A DNA stretch of 30,033 nucleotides from assembly GCA_003427395.1 (NCBI GenBank), contig BFEA01000229.1:2227671-2257703 (forward strand), given 5' to 3'. The position numbers were made by a program, and so were the translations under genes. This document shows positions 18,259-28,850 of this stretch, piece by piece (the stretch's first letter is position 1; every line of letters starts with the position of its first letter). This DNA comes from Chara braunii (Eukaryota; Streptophyta; Charophyceae; Charales; Characeae). Below the pieces are notes generated by a model, which was not told where the DNA came from, ran no database searches, and saw only the letters and a list, made by a program, of their open reading frames with translations.

Positions 18259-18658
18259 TCACGATCAGGCCAAGAACCGCAACAAACACACTACAATCGC
18301 GAGGGGATTCTCACCTGCTGAAGGGACCCAAGCAGAAACGATTCATGAACTCGCCCTATCGTCTTCCTATCAGCTATGGTGGCATGGTTGTGCACCTGCT
18401 TTCTGTCAGTCCTGCGACTTCCCCATGCAGCTACGATCTCGTCGGCACGGAGACTTCAACCTTGTCACCGATGACGGATAACCGATCGACCAATCAATCA
18501 ATCAATCAATCAATCATGGCTGTCATCTCGCACACAACGTGGCGTCGACAGAGAAACTTGACAAACCAATAACTGACCTGATACGATGATCAAAATCAGG
18601 CAGCAAGTCAGCAAGAACCAAAAAAACTCGAACACAGTCACCGTCTTCCGCCTACATA
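18259..18658. other. 3' flank of the large gene, with (AATC)n at about 18486-18515
   Basis: No AATAAA was found in this stretch. It contains seven or so AATC repeats. The remainder is unassigned and probably includes the 3' UTR. Confidence 0.5.
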
Positions 18659-18829
18659 GGGTTTTTTACAGCGTGGTTAGTTTTGTCACAGAAGGGTTTT
18701 CACAGCGTGGTTAGTTTTGTCACAGAGGGGGTTTTACAGCATGGTTAGTTTTGTCACAGAGGGGGTTTTACAGCGTGGTTAGTTTTGTCACAGAGCGGTT
18801 TTTACAGCATGGTTAGTTGTGTCACAGAG
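18659..18829. repeat. Five tandem copies of a 34-35 bp unit
   Basis: The units start at 18659, 18694, 18728, 18762 and 18796. Each has the form GGGGTTTTACAGC(G/A)TGG, TTAGTTTTGTCACAGAG. Units differ at one to three positions, the last most. The array lies 400 bp after the large gene's stop. Confidence 0.93.
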
Positions 18830-19598
18830 GACTCCAGAGAATACGAGGAGAATGAGATAAATGGAACAAATCAGAAACCCAGGGGCGGGGTGATTGATGC
18901 CTGCTTGGCGGGCCCCTTCTCACTGACGACGATCTCCTAATTGCTCTCATTGATAAACTGTGATGACCCACACAGTAAGGGACTGTGGTGGACAATACCA
19001 GCAGAGACTTCATCTAACAAACATCCTACTTAGTCCGGTCAGGGAGAGAGAGAGACGCTCACAGCTGCAACCCGGCAGGCAGGCAATCAGCAACGCCCGC
19101 CTCCAATGATGCCAAAAAAAAACACGTTTTCCACTTCGGAAGATCGGAGTGCATTTGCAGCAGCACAGGAAAAAAAGGCGGAAAAACATAATAAACCATT
19201 ACATCATGACTGACGCCAACTGCCAAGCCAGATGTCGTGCAAGTTGTGCAACAGCTTTCTTTTTTAACCATTTTCTTTCAGGTCACCGATCAAACAACAT
19301 CAATCAATCGAGTGATCACTCATGGTGTGATAGAACCTGAGGCTGGCAATATTGCACAAGTAAGCAGGTGACCTTATTGAGGCTTATTCATCCCCAAGAA
19401 TTTCCCTTACATATTACATATACTACATACTTCATATACGACATACTACATTTACTTTGAAGCTAGCTCAAGCAGGTTTGAACTTTGAAGATGCCAATCA
19501 TACTCTTCTACACACACAATCCAGTTGAACGAGGTGTCATGACGCATCGTCAATTGCCTTCAGACCATTCCTCCGCCATGGCTCACACACATTGCAGC

Positions 19599-19600
<2 letters not shown>
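18830..19600. other. No recognisable gene
   Basis: Short frames only. An imperfect ACATACT-type run occurs at about 19408-19452. Nothing else was supported. Confidence 0.45.
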
Positions 19601-19601
<1 letters not shown>

Positions 19602-19692
<91 letters not shown>

Positions 19693-19693
19693 N

Positions 19694-19771
<78 letters not shown>
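19602..19771. repeat. (TG)n then (GA)n compound microsatellite
   Basis: (TG)n at 19602-19649 and (GA)n at 19649-19771, with an unresolved base at 19693. The open frames across it are artefacts of the repeat. Confidence 0.95.
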
Positions 19772-19773
<2 letters not shown>

Positions 19774-19855
19774 GTTTTCAGGTCATTCAGAGTTGGTGAT
19801 CGAGGAAGTTTTTGGACCATTTGGAGTTGGCAAGGAGCTCCACAGGAAGGGTTGG

Positions 19856-19884
19856 AGGAGGAGGAGGAGGAGGAGGAGGAGGAG
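19856..19884. repeat. (GGA)n trinucleotide run
   Basis: About nine GGA repeats shortly after the (GA)n tract. Confidence 0.9.
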
Positions 19885-20333
19885 GTTCAAAGATGGGAAG
19901 GAAAGTTCGCCTCTTATACCCTCTGGCCTCTTAGAGTTCATTGCGCTTTTGAGTGGTGGATAGTTTGCGAACCCAACCCGTCTACTTTGTCAGGAAGAAG
20001 AAACATGAGGAGAAGGGATTCTGTGAGCAACACTTACGGTCGAGCACGACTGTAGTAATATCTTGTTACAAACTCGGCGGAAAACAGGCACAATGCTGCG
20101 GCTACAATGTCGTTAACCTTTTGGACCACAGGGAAATGCCAAACCGAACAGAAATACAAAGTACAAAGTACACAAACACAAAGTTCAGAAACACATTGAG
20201 AAAAAAAAAACAAATGAGTGCTAACATACAGGCTTCCACAAGTCGGCAATCCATCTCCGTTCCACTCCATCATTCTTTTTTCTGCTAGTGGATGACAATG
20301 ATCGACCTCATCCCCCCCACATGCAACCACAGC

Positions 20334-20371
20334 CTGTCTCTTATACACATCTAGATGTGTATAAGAGACAG
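20334..20371. other. Nextera mate-pair junction adapter (laboratory sequence in the assembly)
   Basis: The 38 bases are a perfect palindrome made of CTGTCTCTTATACACATCT joined to its complement AGATGTGTATAAGAGACAG. These are the Tn5 mosaic-end sequences used in Nextera kits, and this head-to-head form is the mate-pair circularisation junction. Its minus-strand translation SYTHLDVYKRQ is a well-known contaminant peptide in predicted proteins. The sequences on either side were joined in the library and may come from sites kilobases apart. Confidence 0.98.
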
Positions 20372-21363
20372 GAGAATGCTCGTGCCAAGTTGAGAACAGT
20401 GCCATCTTGTCCTCATGTCGACCACTAGTAGGAGGATCCTTAGACTGAATCTGTCCTAATTGTGATCAGATACATCACATATAGTTCTAGTGTGGCTATG
20501 AGGTAAGACTCTATTCCTTTGCCTTGTGGCATTTCTCGTCTCGGATGGTCTGCGGTGGCCCTGGGCCTCAATGAGCCGCTGCACCGAAATGCCAGATATC
20601 AGAGAGCAGGTGGTCAGCGCGGGAAACAGTGAACGACACGATGCATGGCAATGACGAAAAAAGACTTGTCGTCAGAGCAGAGACTTTTTGAGATCACGGA
20701 TGAGGGTTGGTTCACCTTGAAGTTGGGTTCGGTTGCACCGTAGCCTCGCCTAATCGGCGGAACCGTTTGATTCTGGCAGCAAATTGTGTGACCTCTCTCC
20801 TACGGCTCATGTTTACGGAGTCTCGGTGAGTCGTGGCTTTGCTATGATTGCCAGCCTGACTGTTTTTCCCTCTGCAGTGCACCTAGGAGGCTAAAGAGGG
20901 AGTTTGGTTTAGATAGAAAAGAAAGAAAAGTTGGAACGCACGGTGGTGGATCGGCAGTCTCACTATTTTGTCCTTCCTCTCTAGATGGGCTCCATGACAT
21001 AATCTGCCTCAAAAAAAAAATTCCTTTTTTTCCGAACCCTCACACAAACATGCCCCATCGATTCCGGGGGACGTCGGTTCGGTTGCTTATTACCAGCAAG
21101 CATCAAGAACAGTTTTCTGAGACGAGACGAAGAAGAGTAAAGACAGAAAAGACGACAACGGGAAGAGCAGACGAAGAGCCAAGCACAGCAAACACCGTAT
21201 TGCCTGCGGTACTACATAGCCACCAGACCAGGGGAGGCGACCGGTCTAGCTGCTGTCTGGCGCCGCCATGTCCAGTATGTGCCTCGATTTTTCAGATGCA
21301 TGACTGAGTGAACCTTTACTTTATCTGAGGGCATAGACACACTAGGAACTTTTATACTTCAAA
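20372..21363. other. No recognisable gene
   Basis: The longest + frame (21050-21307, 85 codons) is basic and Ser/Thr-rich and matches no family I know. Nothing else was recognised in this stretch. Confidence 0.4.
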
Positions 21364-21690
21364 TTTATGGACGTAAAAATTGCGGTCAGACACATCTAGG
21401 TCTGCCCATGAATGCGGTCATATTCATTTACGGTAGAGCCAGCGTGAGTACGGCCGGAGAATGTGAGAGACTATCTGCCAAGCAGTAGAAGACTGGGGAA
21501 GCACTCCGATTGACAACAACCTCTTTATGGACACAAAAAATTGTGGCCAGATACGTCCAGGTCCACCCGTGACTGCGGTCAGTTCCATTCAAGGTAGAGC
21601 CCAGTGTGAGTACAGCCTGAGAATGTGAGAGCGATTATCTTCGAAGCAGTAGAAGACTGGTGAAACGCTCCGATTGATAAGGACCTCTGT
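21364..21690. repeat. 160-bp tandem duplication
   Basis: Copy 1 is 21364-21523 and copy 2 is 21524-21690, with about 80% identity and matching landmarks in order: TTTATGGAC, TGCGGTCA.., GGTAGAGCC, GTGTGAGTAC, GAGAATGTGAGAG, AGCAGTAGAAGACTGG and CTCCGATTGA. The even spread of differences shows an old event. Confidence 0.88.
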
Positions 21691-21889
21691 CTGTGCTCAA
21701 GATGAGAAGTATGGGATTGTGACAATATGCCCACCCCCAACCTCCAAGAAGACCAATTAGATCATTTACATGATCAACATGTAGCTTTGATGAACAGTGC
21801 AAGGACTCGCCGTCGGGGACGCATCTGCACACTCGCCGAGGGTGGGGCCACATTTGCGCATTTCTGAAGTTCCGCACTGTCGGCAGGGG

Positions 21890-21959
21890 TCTGAAAAATG
21901 CCGGGCCCTATCCGCTGCTGCATTGACTTAGTCGCGGATAGGAGCCGACATTTTTGAGA
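21890..21959. repeat. 26-bp stem hairpin with 18-nt loop
   Basis: 21890-21915 pairs with 21934-21959 with three or four mismatches. The TATCCGC/GCGGATA core and the AAAAATG/CATTTTT block are perfect. It could be a small foldback element or a structured RNA. No poly(U) terminator context is relevant, since this is a eukaryote. Confidence 0.75.
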
Positions 21960-22261
21960 GACAATGGTAGATATGGACAGGAAAGTTGCGGAAAGTTCCG
22001 GAAACAGCATTGGGGTCTGTACGTTCATCCTCATTTCCTCGTTTTTTTTTGTTTGTCCAGAAACGAACCAGTGCCTTCACTTCATGATGCAGGGGCATAG
22101 AAGTTATTTAAAAACTACAGCGTACGCAAATATGATGAGTCCATAGTACTCATACACACTTGGAGAAAAAGGAAAAGGGAAAAAAAAAAGGAGAAGGGAC
22201 TCTCTCTCTTTCTAGGTGGAGTTCTCCCCTGTCTATATGCCTGAAGGCAAGACTTTCGTGG

Positions 22262-22262
<1 letters not shown>

Positions 22263-22314
<52 letters not shown>
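22263..22314. repeat. Poly(T) run of 52
   Basis: An uninterrupted T run, possibly the poly(A) tail of a minus-strand retro-insertion ending here. No flanking duplication was found. Confidence 0.9.
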
Positions 22315-22579
22315 CGTTTGTTTTTTCTTGTTGCTTTATGGACATCTGCTTTTTTCTATGAAGGTAAGAATTAGGAAAAGGACCTTGCACCCAGGTGGGC
22401 CCTTGTTGGAGAATTAAGTGGAAGTTTCAGAATGAACTTCTGAATTCTGTGGCGAAGGAGGATAGATTATCTATCTGTATCCCAGAAAGAGATAGATTTG
22501 CGCTGGATAGATAATCGTTCGACAAAAAATATTCAAGACTCTCTTTCCTTAATAAGGACACAAATTACCATGATAACCG

Positions 22580-22770
22580 CGGACCCGGACGCCAGACACT
22601 TTCCGGACACTTTCCGGACACTTTCCGGACTGTATTCCGGACGTATGTCTGGACTCTGAACTGGTCCGGACAGTCCGGTGATCCGAACACCACCAGACAC
22701 CCAGACATCACCGGACCTGGACAGTCTGCACTGATGTCAGAGGGTCCCAAAATGTCCGGACCGGGGAAAA
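22580..22770. repeat. TCCGGAC-rich cluster with three 11-bp tandem units
   Basis: ACACTTTCCGG repeats at 22596, 22607 and 22618. Further CCGGAC and GTCCGG words follow irregularly to 22762. A short (CCGGACA)n run at 23390-23410 uses the same word 640 bp away. Confidence 0.85.
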
Positions 22771-23034
22771 AAAAAAGGGGGGGGGGGTTGGACAGCAGAC
22801 ACTCACCGGCACTGCACTTCGGAGTTCAAACAGTGGAGCACCTGTCTTGCAGCAAACCAAGAAAAAAGTACATTCAATTAACAGACATGCAAAGTTGTAA
22901 ACAGTGCAAAGCTGGCAAAAGACACAAGAAACAAGGAGAAAAAAGAACTTCAAAAGAGTTGAGAAAACAGACTCAAACAGGGTCGTGATATAAGTTTGAA
23001 CAGTGAACTTCACAGTCTTCAGACTGGCAGTGCT

Positions 23035-23035
<1 letters not shown>
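22771..23035. other. No recognisable feature
   Basis: A-rich with a G run at 22779-22788. No supported gene. Confidence 0.4.

Positions 23036-23076
<41 letters not shown>
23036..23076. repeat. (GA)n microsatellite
   Basis: About 20 dinucleotide units. Confidence 0.95.
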
Positions 23077-23077
<1 letters not shown>

Positions 23078-23389
23078 ACGTGTCAGTGGGATGTCTTGAG
23101 CCATTTGCCAGCTAGCGGGTGGGACTTCCAAATGGGCAGCGGCAGCGGGCGGGATTTCCAAAACGGGCGATTCAAAATTGCGCGCCCTCCCGCCCGCCAC
23201 CCAACCTCAGACAGCTCTGTGAGGTGTGACTGTGTCTAGACCTGTAGGCCCTGTCTGGTAGGCCGAAAAGAGGCCAAAAAATGGCCCCGGTATTTTTTTG
23301 GGGGCAGCCCAGGACCCTAAAAACGTCCTGGGCAGCTCCTTTTTCTTTTACGATTTTTTGGTTGGGAGGGTGTTTCCAGACATCCTGGA

Positions 23390-23410
23390 CCGGACACCGG
23401 ACACCGGACC
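23390..23410. repeat. (CCGGACA)3
   Basis: Three 7-bp units at 23390, 23397 and 23404, sharing the word of the 22.6-kb cluster. Confidence 0.85.
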
Positions 23411-23617
23411 CCTACAAATTGTTCCAGACGTCCAGCCGGTTACCATGCGAATTACACAAAAGCAAAATCCCCTGCTCAATCTGCAGGGGAAGCAGCACTA
23501 TCATATTGGCATCCATAGCACTGTGTAGCCAAATACACACAAAACCCAGTGTCCGTCAAACAGAAGATGCACATAAACAGGAATGCATATAGGCAGGAAG
23601 AGAGACAGGCGGGGCGA

Positions 23618-23642
23618 GAGAGAGAGAGAGAGAGAGAGAGAG
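23618..23642. repeat. (GA)n microsatellite, short
   Basis: About 12 units. Confidence 0.9.
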
Positions 23643-25071
23643 TTGCCACACAATGGACTGCTGAAGGCTGACTTTGAAAATTCCAGTGGCCGAAGGAGGG
23701 GAGGGGAGGGCGCAAGAGAAGGGAGAGAGGTTAATAATGCATGCAAAAGGGTGTTGTTGAAGAGTACCATCCTTTGCATTGAGGCAAGCAATCACTTCTT
23801 TTGTTCTCTAGGCAGACCTTTGTTATTAACCAGTCAGCAAATCCCAAATGCTGGATGCTAATTTACATTGTCAGACCAGATCTCCATCTGATCTGGCTTT
23901 TCTTTCGGGCAGAAGGGCGATACTGTAGCATCCTTCGGGTTTCTGCAGTTTTTTTTCTACTTGCACATTGTATCCTCCGCGAGAGTAAAGCCTCACACAA
24001 TGCGCTACTTTTTACATTCAAGTGTGCTGAAGTGTGTTTTCTTTTTGGGGCCCTAGAACTATTCACATGAGAGAGACTTTATTCCAAAGTGTGTGGAATG
24101 CATCCGTTCCACATTCGATACTTTATTCCAAAGTGTAGTACGCATCTGAGAGGAACGGTCCCTGCTGCTTTCCAGTTTGGTGGAGCCCCTCAAGCAATAC
24201 ATGGCTGGTTCCCTCAGGAATATAATAGTGTTGTTTTTCAACTTTTCATTGCCTTCAGCGACATTAATTGGTCCCTCAGGATTATGATAGTGATAGTGCT
24301 GGTTCCTCAAATCAAATCATGGTGTGTGTAATTTGCTGTTGTGTAATTGACTTCACCGACATGTGCAAACACTGCAAAGGAAGAAGAAATGGGTTCTGTA
24401 ACTTCTGTCAAATCATGGTCTGTTGAGTCTGTTGACGGTTTTTCCAAGTGCATCACCTTCATTCCTCTACCATCCCATGCACCAACGAACCTGGTCATAG
24501 CTCCCGACTCCATGTGGCCCACTCCCCACACCGCGATTTACATTCCGTTTTAACTTTTAAATTCTAAAATCATTTAGATTCCTAATTGAATCAGAGATAA
24601 AGGGAAAAAAAAAGAAAAGAAAAAAAACAAACTAAGGCACCCCTTTCAACCCCTTCAAGCCCCCTTTAATAACCCCCCTTTCCCCCACCCACAGACAACA
24701 CTGAAAAACAAAAGAAGAGCCTGGTTTTGGGCTGTGCTTTTCCGCGGGCTCAGAAAAATCCCACCGACCAGAGGGGAGGGGGGTTGGGGGGAATCGTCAG
24801 ATGGGTGTTCCACGCAGGAACTGATGCTAAGGTGTCGTTGCACCTGACCATGTATGGGAGGAGGGAGTGATGAGCCTAGAGCTGCATGCAATTCAAGTGT
24901 ACCGAACCGAAAGGTAAACCAAATCAGAGCACTCTTGGCCATCATAAACAGCAATTTAACATTAACAGCATCAGACAACAAACCACAATGACATGGCATT
25001 CACTCACACAGTGGTCTTAGGCTACAGCCCCAGATGACATCAACAATCAAGTCAGGAAACAATAGACAGAG

Positions 25072-25074
<3 letters not shown>
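23643..25074. other. No recognisable gene; short direct repeats near 24.1-24.3 kb
   Basis: CTTTATTCCAAAGTGT occurs at about 24077 and 24121. A GG(T)TCCCTCAGGA(A/T)TAT..ATAGTG block occurs at about 24208 and 24271. No coding or RNA assignment. Confidence 0.5.
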
Positions 25075-25139
<65 letters not shown>

Positions 25140-25140
25140 N
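25075..25140. repeat. (CT)n microsatellite ending in an unresolved base
   Basis: About 32 CT units, then N at 25140, which probably marks an unresolved length. Confidence 0.95.
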
Positions 25141-25339
25141 TTGGAGAAAAATAGTTGGGCGAGGTCCTTGTGGTTTGAACAACGAAGGAAAAAAAATCGA
25201 AGAAGACAGGGGGGTCAAAAATTTTGGAACCTCCCCGCATTTTGTCGTTTTTTTAGACTTTTTTTCCTTTTTTTCGGGTTCATTTGTGATATTTTGAATC
25301 GATCAATCAACCAAAAGCTGACTGATTAATTGATTCATT

Positions 25340-25340
<1 letters not shown>

Positions 25341-25434
<94 letters not shown>

Positions 25435-25456
25435 ACACACACACACACACACACAC
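25341..25456. repeat. (CT)15 then (CA)n microsatellite
   Basis: CT at 25341-25370 and CA at 25371-25456, broken once by CC at about 25433. Confidence 0.95.
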
Positions 25457-25564
25457 GCAGAGAAGTGGAGGTAATGGATCGAGTACACACCAAGAAGAAG
25501 GTAAGACAGACACAAGTCCATAAACTCTAAAACTGAGAATTTTTCAATCCCTTGCAAAGAGTCT

Positions 25565-26152
25565 GTGGAATCTCACCTCAAAGAACACATCCAATTCTCT
25601 TCAAACCCAGATGGATCAACCGCCGAGGTACAAACAAAACGAAACTTGTCTCTCGTCTCTCTTCTCTCCCTTTTCAGCAGCATAAAGACGGTGGAAGAAG
25701 AGAGAGGGTGGAAGAAGAAGGTAGGTTCTGTTTTGATGTCAACCTCTAACCTCCCCCTTTCGCTCATAAGATCGACCGTTGTGGGTTCGGCAGCTACAGG
25801 GGCCCGGAAATTGCAGAAGACGGAACATCAGTCAGCATCGCCACTTGGAAACGATGAGCCATGGCCACTCAGCAGCACAGCAGCAATCTTCTCTCAAGTC
25901 TCCTCGTCACCAATCGAGCCGTGTTTCCCACTCAGCTGTCGCCTGCTAATCTCCCAGCAACCTCTCCCTCCAAACTCCTGGCTATGGCAGCCATGCTCCA
26001 TTCGTCTCTCTGCTCTTATCGTCAACCACAATACCATCATTTTGTCAGAACCCCAACCGTTGGGCCGTGGAGGAGAACAGGAAATTGCGTCTGGTGTTGA
26101 CCCCTCTTTCAAATGTCCACCGTCTGGATCCGATACTGACCATCAACCCTGA
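25565..26152 (+). other. Open frame of 195 codons, weak coding candidate
   Basis: The frame starts at ATG 25565 and ends at 26152. It is Ser/Pro/Leu-rich with no family resemblance, and a smaller frame overlaps it at 25861. A plausible acceptor (CTTTTCAG, about 25678) and donor (AAGAAG then GTAGGT, about 25721) fall inside it, so the real structure, if any, may be spliced. It could well be chance. Confidence 0.2.
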
Positions 26153-26159
26153 AGCAGGT

Positions 26160-26303
26160 ATAGTTCGCTTTGGCAGTGAGCTGAGCGGATGTGCTCGACA
26201 GCTGTCGAGTCCCGACAAAAGAGAAGTGCGGATAGTTCGCTTTGGCAGTGAGCTGAGCGGATGTGCTCGACAGCTGTCGAGTCCCGACAAAAGAGAAGTG
26301 CGG
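26160..26303. repeat. 72-bp exact tandem duplication containing a 16-bp palindrome
   Basis: Copies 26160-26231 and 26232-26303 are identical. Each holds the perfect palindrome CTCGACAGCTGTCGAG (26194-26209 and 26266-26281). Absence of any difference means a recent duplication or an assembly effect. Confidence 0.95.
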
Positions 26304-26601
26304 CCGGGCGACGACGATACAGCCAAGCTAAGCACTTACAGGCGATGCTACCGAACATCCCAGCTGAGGGACAAATGAAAGACCACCAACCGGCGTACGG
26401 CTGGATGGACAGTGCAGCCCCGCACTGCACATGGACTCTGCCCCTGAGATCTAGACCAGACTAGCTAGTGCACCAGAGCAAATGGGACAGAAAGCAATGT
26501 GAGAAATGGCGCAAATCACTCCCACAACAAAGTAAGGAGCATTAAGGACAAGCAAAAAGAATCTCCCACAGCGCCTGTCCGAACGTAAAAGGCAAAACTC
26601 T

Positions 26602-26722
26602 CATAGGAACCGGGGCACTCACATAGGAACCGGGGCACATCTGGGGACGTGCTTTCTGTGCGTATGCCCTCGCAAATAATCATAGGAAAACGTGAGAATT
26701 AGCGGTGGGAAAACGTGAGAAT
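26602..26722. repeat. Two short direct-repeat pairs
   Basis: CATAGGAACCGGGGCAC is at 26602 and 26622. GGAAAACGTGAGAAT is at about 26685 and 26708. Confidence 0.85.
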
Positions 26723-27035
26723 AGAGTCAATAGACTAAACTCACTCAATATAGTCTTTTATAGACAACTGGAGCTAGCTAGCAAGTGTCCGTAATAGACT
26801 CTCTATAGATTAGGTTGTACTGTGTGACCTATATAGTATGTACCTAAGGAACTACGCGAACAACCAATACCTGTATCCGACAAAACAGGGCCAAAAATGG
26901 TGTATCTTCGGACAGGAAACCAATAATAAACCAACCTCCAACTCTTCCAATTATAAGGTCCTACTAAATCTATCCTTTCAACAGTTTTCAGGCCAGCCCA
27001 ACCCCACCAACCCATGCAGTGAGTGAGCAGTAACA
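26723..27035. other. No recognisable feature; ATAGACT/ATAGTC words recur
   Basis: AT-rich, with repeated TAGACT and TATAGT words at 26725-26840. No gene was supported. Confidence 0.4.
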
Positions 27036-27570
27036 TGGCGCCCGTCGACTTTGCCGTGGGGGATTCCAGCTGCGCGCCAAGCTTTGCCGAACGGCCAGCG
27101 GCATTTTTTTCTTTTTCTTTCTTGTCTGGCTAGTACTACCAGCCATTGTCACCGGCCAGGTTGCGTATAGCCCTAGACCCCGTAGAAAAGCACGCAACAA
27201 AAACCTTCGGTCAACAACTCCTCTTGCTCTATTGCAGACACACCCACCACCGTTGTAGCCATCACATTATCGACAGCGTCTTTTGGTGTGCGACACACGA
27301 TGTGCATGGGCACAAAGTTGCAAAGTAATGGCGGAGAAAAACAGTGCTGGGCGCACTCGACCTCACACTCTTCACATCACGCGCTTCCCGGCCTCGAAAC
27401 AAACAGAAGTGTTTGTTGATGAGCTGCACACTGCAGTTTCTGCTGTTTCGTCGTCTACCAGTCCGACAAGAGACTTCGAGACTTCGCAACAGATGCCAGT
27501 GCTCTGCAGCTCATCGAAGTGGCTCACAGTCCTAACTTACTTGGCCTTTCCTGGAGGAGGGGGAAAAAAA
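27036..27570 (+). other. Weak coding candidates (possible exons)
   Basis: ATG at 27036 (AACATGGCG context) opens MAPVDFAVGDSSCAPSFAER and ends soon after. ATG at 27328 (GTAATGGCGG) opens MAEKNSAGRTRPHTLHITRF and onward to 27606. In another frame 27438-27545 reads like real protein (VYQSDKRLRDFATDASALQL, then IEVAHSPNLLGL), and a TGA at 27420 closes that frame upstream. A CTGCAG acceptor sits at 27436. A spliced gene is possible but unresolved. Confidence 0.25.
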
Positions 27571-27585
27571 AAAAAAAAAAAAAAA
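27569..27585. repeat. Poly(A) run
   Basis: An A run of about 20 following a G run. Confidence 0.85.
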
Positions 27586-27726
27586 GCCGCAGAGGGGTTT
27601 GCATGAACAGCTGACTGCAGTATACCCTCTCCTGCAAAGGAAGGACAGACGGTGCTCTCTATCAGATCCCATCATGAGAAAAGGAGTTTGACGACTTGAT
27701 AAAGTGTAAAGTTAAAACCACCAGTA

Positions 27727-27777
27727 GTACTTCCTAAAGTCGTGCCCGTTAACAAGCCACGATTTTAGGAAATGTAC
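27727..27777. repeat. Hairpin with arms of about 18 bp
   Basis: 27727-27744 is complementary to 27758-27777 with one mismatch and a small gap (TCCTAAAGTCGTG against CACGATTTTAGGA). The loop is 13 nt. Confidence 0.7.
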
Positions 27778-28044
27778 GGGCCACTACAGGAGCGCCCAAA
27801 TTCATCCGACTAGAGACATTTCTACTCTATTTTTTCCCCTGGCCGATAGCGGGGCCAAGTACGTCCCTGAGCTCTCTTGCATCCTTGCAGTGCTGATCAG
27901 GAAGAACCAGGTCGAGTAACGACGAATTAGGGGAGCGGCAGGGGGGCGGGGGAGGAGCATATTTTACACCCCCCTCCCCCTCCCTGCCTCCTTCCTTTGA
28001 CCAGGTGCAGGGTATGCACGATCAAGCAGACTGCATGAGCGGTA

Positions 28045-28372
28045 TTGCCCTCCATCCCTGTTCCTTGCCTTGGTGGTTTGCATGGCTGCCTCCGCTTACA
28101 AAGCCAGCTTGAACGCGTCAACAAAAAGGCCACAGGTGAAGCCAAGCTTGAAGAGGTTAAGAAGAGTCAGGAAAAACGCCCTGCTATGTGCCAAACGAAA
28201 AGCACACCACACACAAAATGGAGGCGGAGGAGGAGAACGCCATGTTTGTCAGGCATATGGGAACAGAGGCGAGCCGTGCTGTCAAGAATATGAGACATCA
28301 TATGAGACAGCAGAGGAATGTGCTTTCAAGAAACCTAAAATCAACACTACAACCGGACCGGACCGGCCCTGA
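28045..28372 (+). other. Weak coding candidates in overlapping frames
   Basis: All three + frames are open for 80 codons or more. The frame containing ATG 28218 (MEAEEENAMFVRHMGTEASR and onward) and the upstream helical LQSQLERVNKKATGEAKLEE look protein-like but lie in different frames. A spliced or frameshifted gene is possible. No family recognised. Confidence 0.22.
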
Positions 28373-28577
28373 AGTACCGAGACTAATGAGCCCAGGTACA
28401 ATACAGGTTTCTGGCCGTCCAGCAAGGGAAAATCCAGGCGTATTGCAGTCAATGCCTGGGGGAAAAGGAGGCCCCTTCCAGGTAGTGGTGGTTTAAATAA
28501 GGTGCTCGCCTGATCCCTTCTGCTTCTCCTAGCCAATTCTCTCTCTCTCTGCGTGATCCCTTCTCCTTCTCCCAGCC

Positions 28578-28682
<105 letters not shown>

Positions 28683-28792
28683 GTTGTTAGTCTGTTTGCT
28701 TTCGCTGTTGGCAATGGCAAACGCGCAATTCATGCTCTTTGTATGTTTGAAAAAAGAAAAAAAAGGGGGAAAAAATAATTCCTGGCGGTGCG

Positions 28793-28811
28793 GTGCCAGC
28801 AGCCGCGGTAA
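28793..28811 (+). other. Exact 19-nt copy of the universal SSU rRNA 530-loop sequence
   Basis: GTGCCAGCAGCCGCGGTAA equals the universally conserved 530-loop (the 515F primer site). The flanking bases do not continue as rRNA, apart from a faint organelle-like GATGGGAGGCGAGAGTGTT afterwards. It could be a decayed organellar or nuclear rDNA fragment, a primer-derived chimera or chance. Confidence 0.6.
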
Positions 28812-28850
28812 GATGGGAGGCGAGAGTGTTTTTTACATGCCCAGGATACC

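Noticed and set aside
18955-18990. TGATGA word as a C/D snoRNA box
   Set aside because: No D box or terminal stem at suitable spacing.
19485-19963. Arg/Glu repeat frames
   Set aside because: Dinucleotide repeats read as protein; no independent coding evidence.
20034-20405. 123-codon minus frame
   Set aside because: It runs through the Nextera adapter (SYTHLDVYKRQ), so it is not natural.
22130-22160. GATGAGTCC word resembling a hammerhead core
   Set aside because: No GAAA box follows and no stems form.
26185-26215. GAGTCCCGAC near a palindrome as a tRNA T-arm
   Set aside because: No A box, D-arm or acceptor stem; explained by the palindrome.
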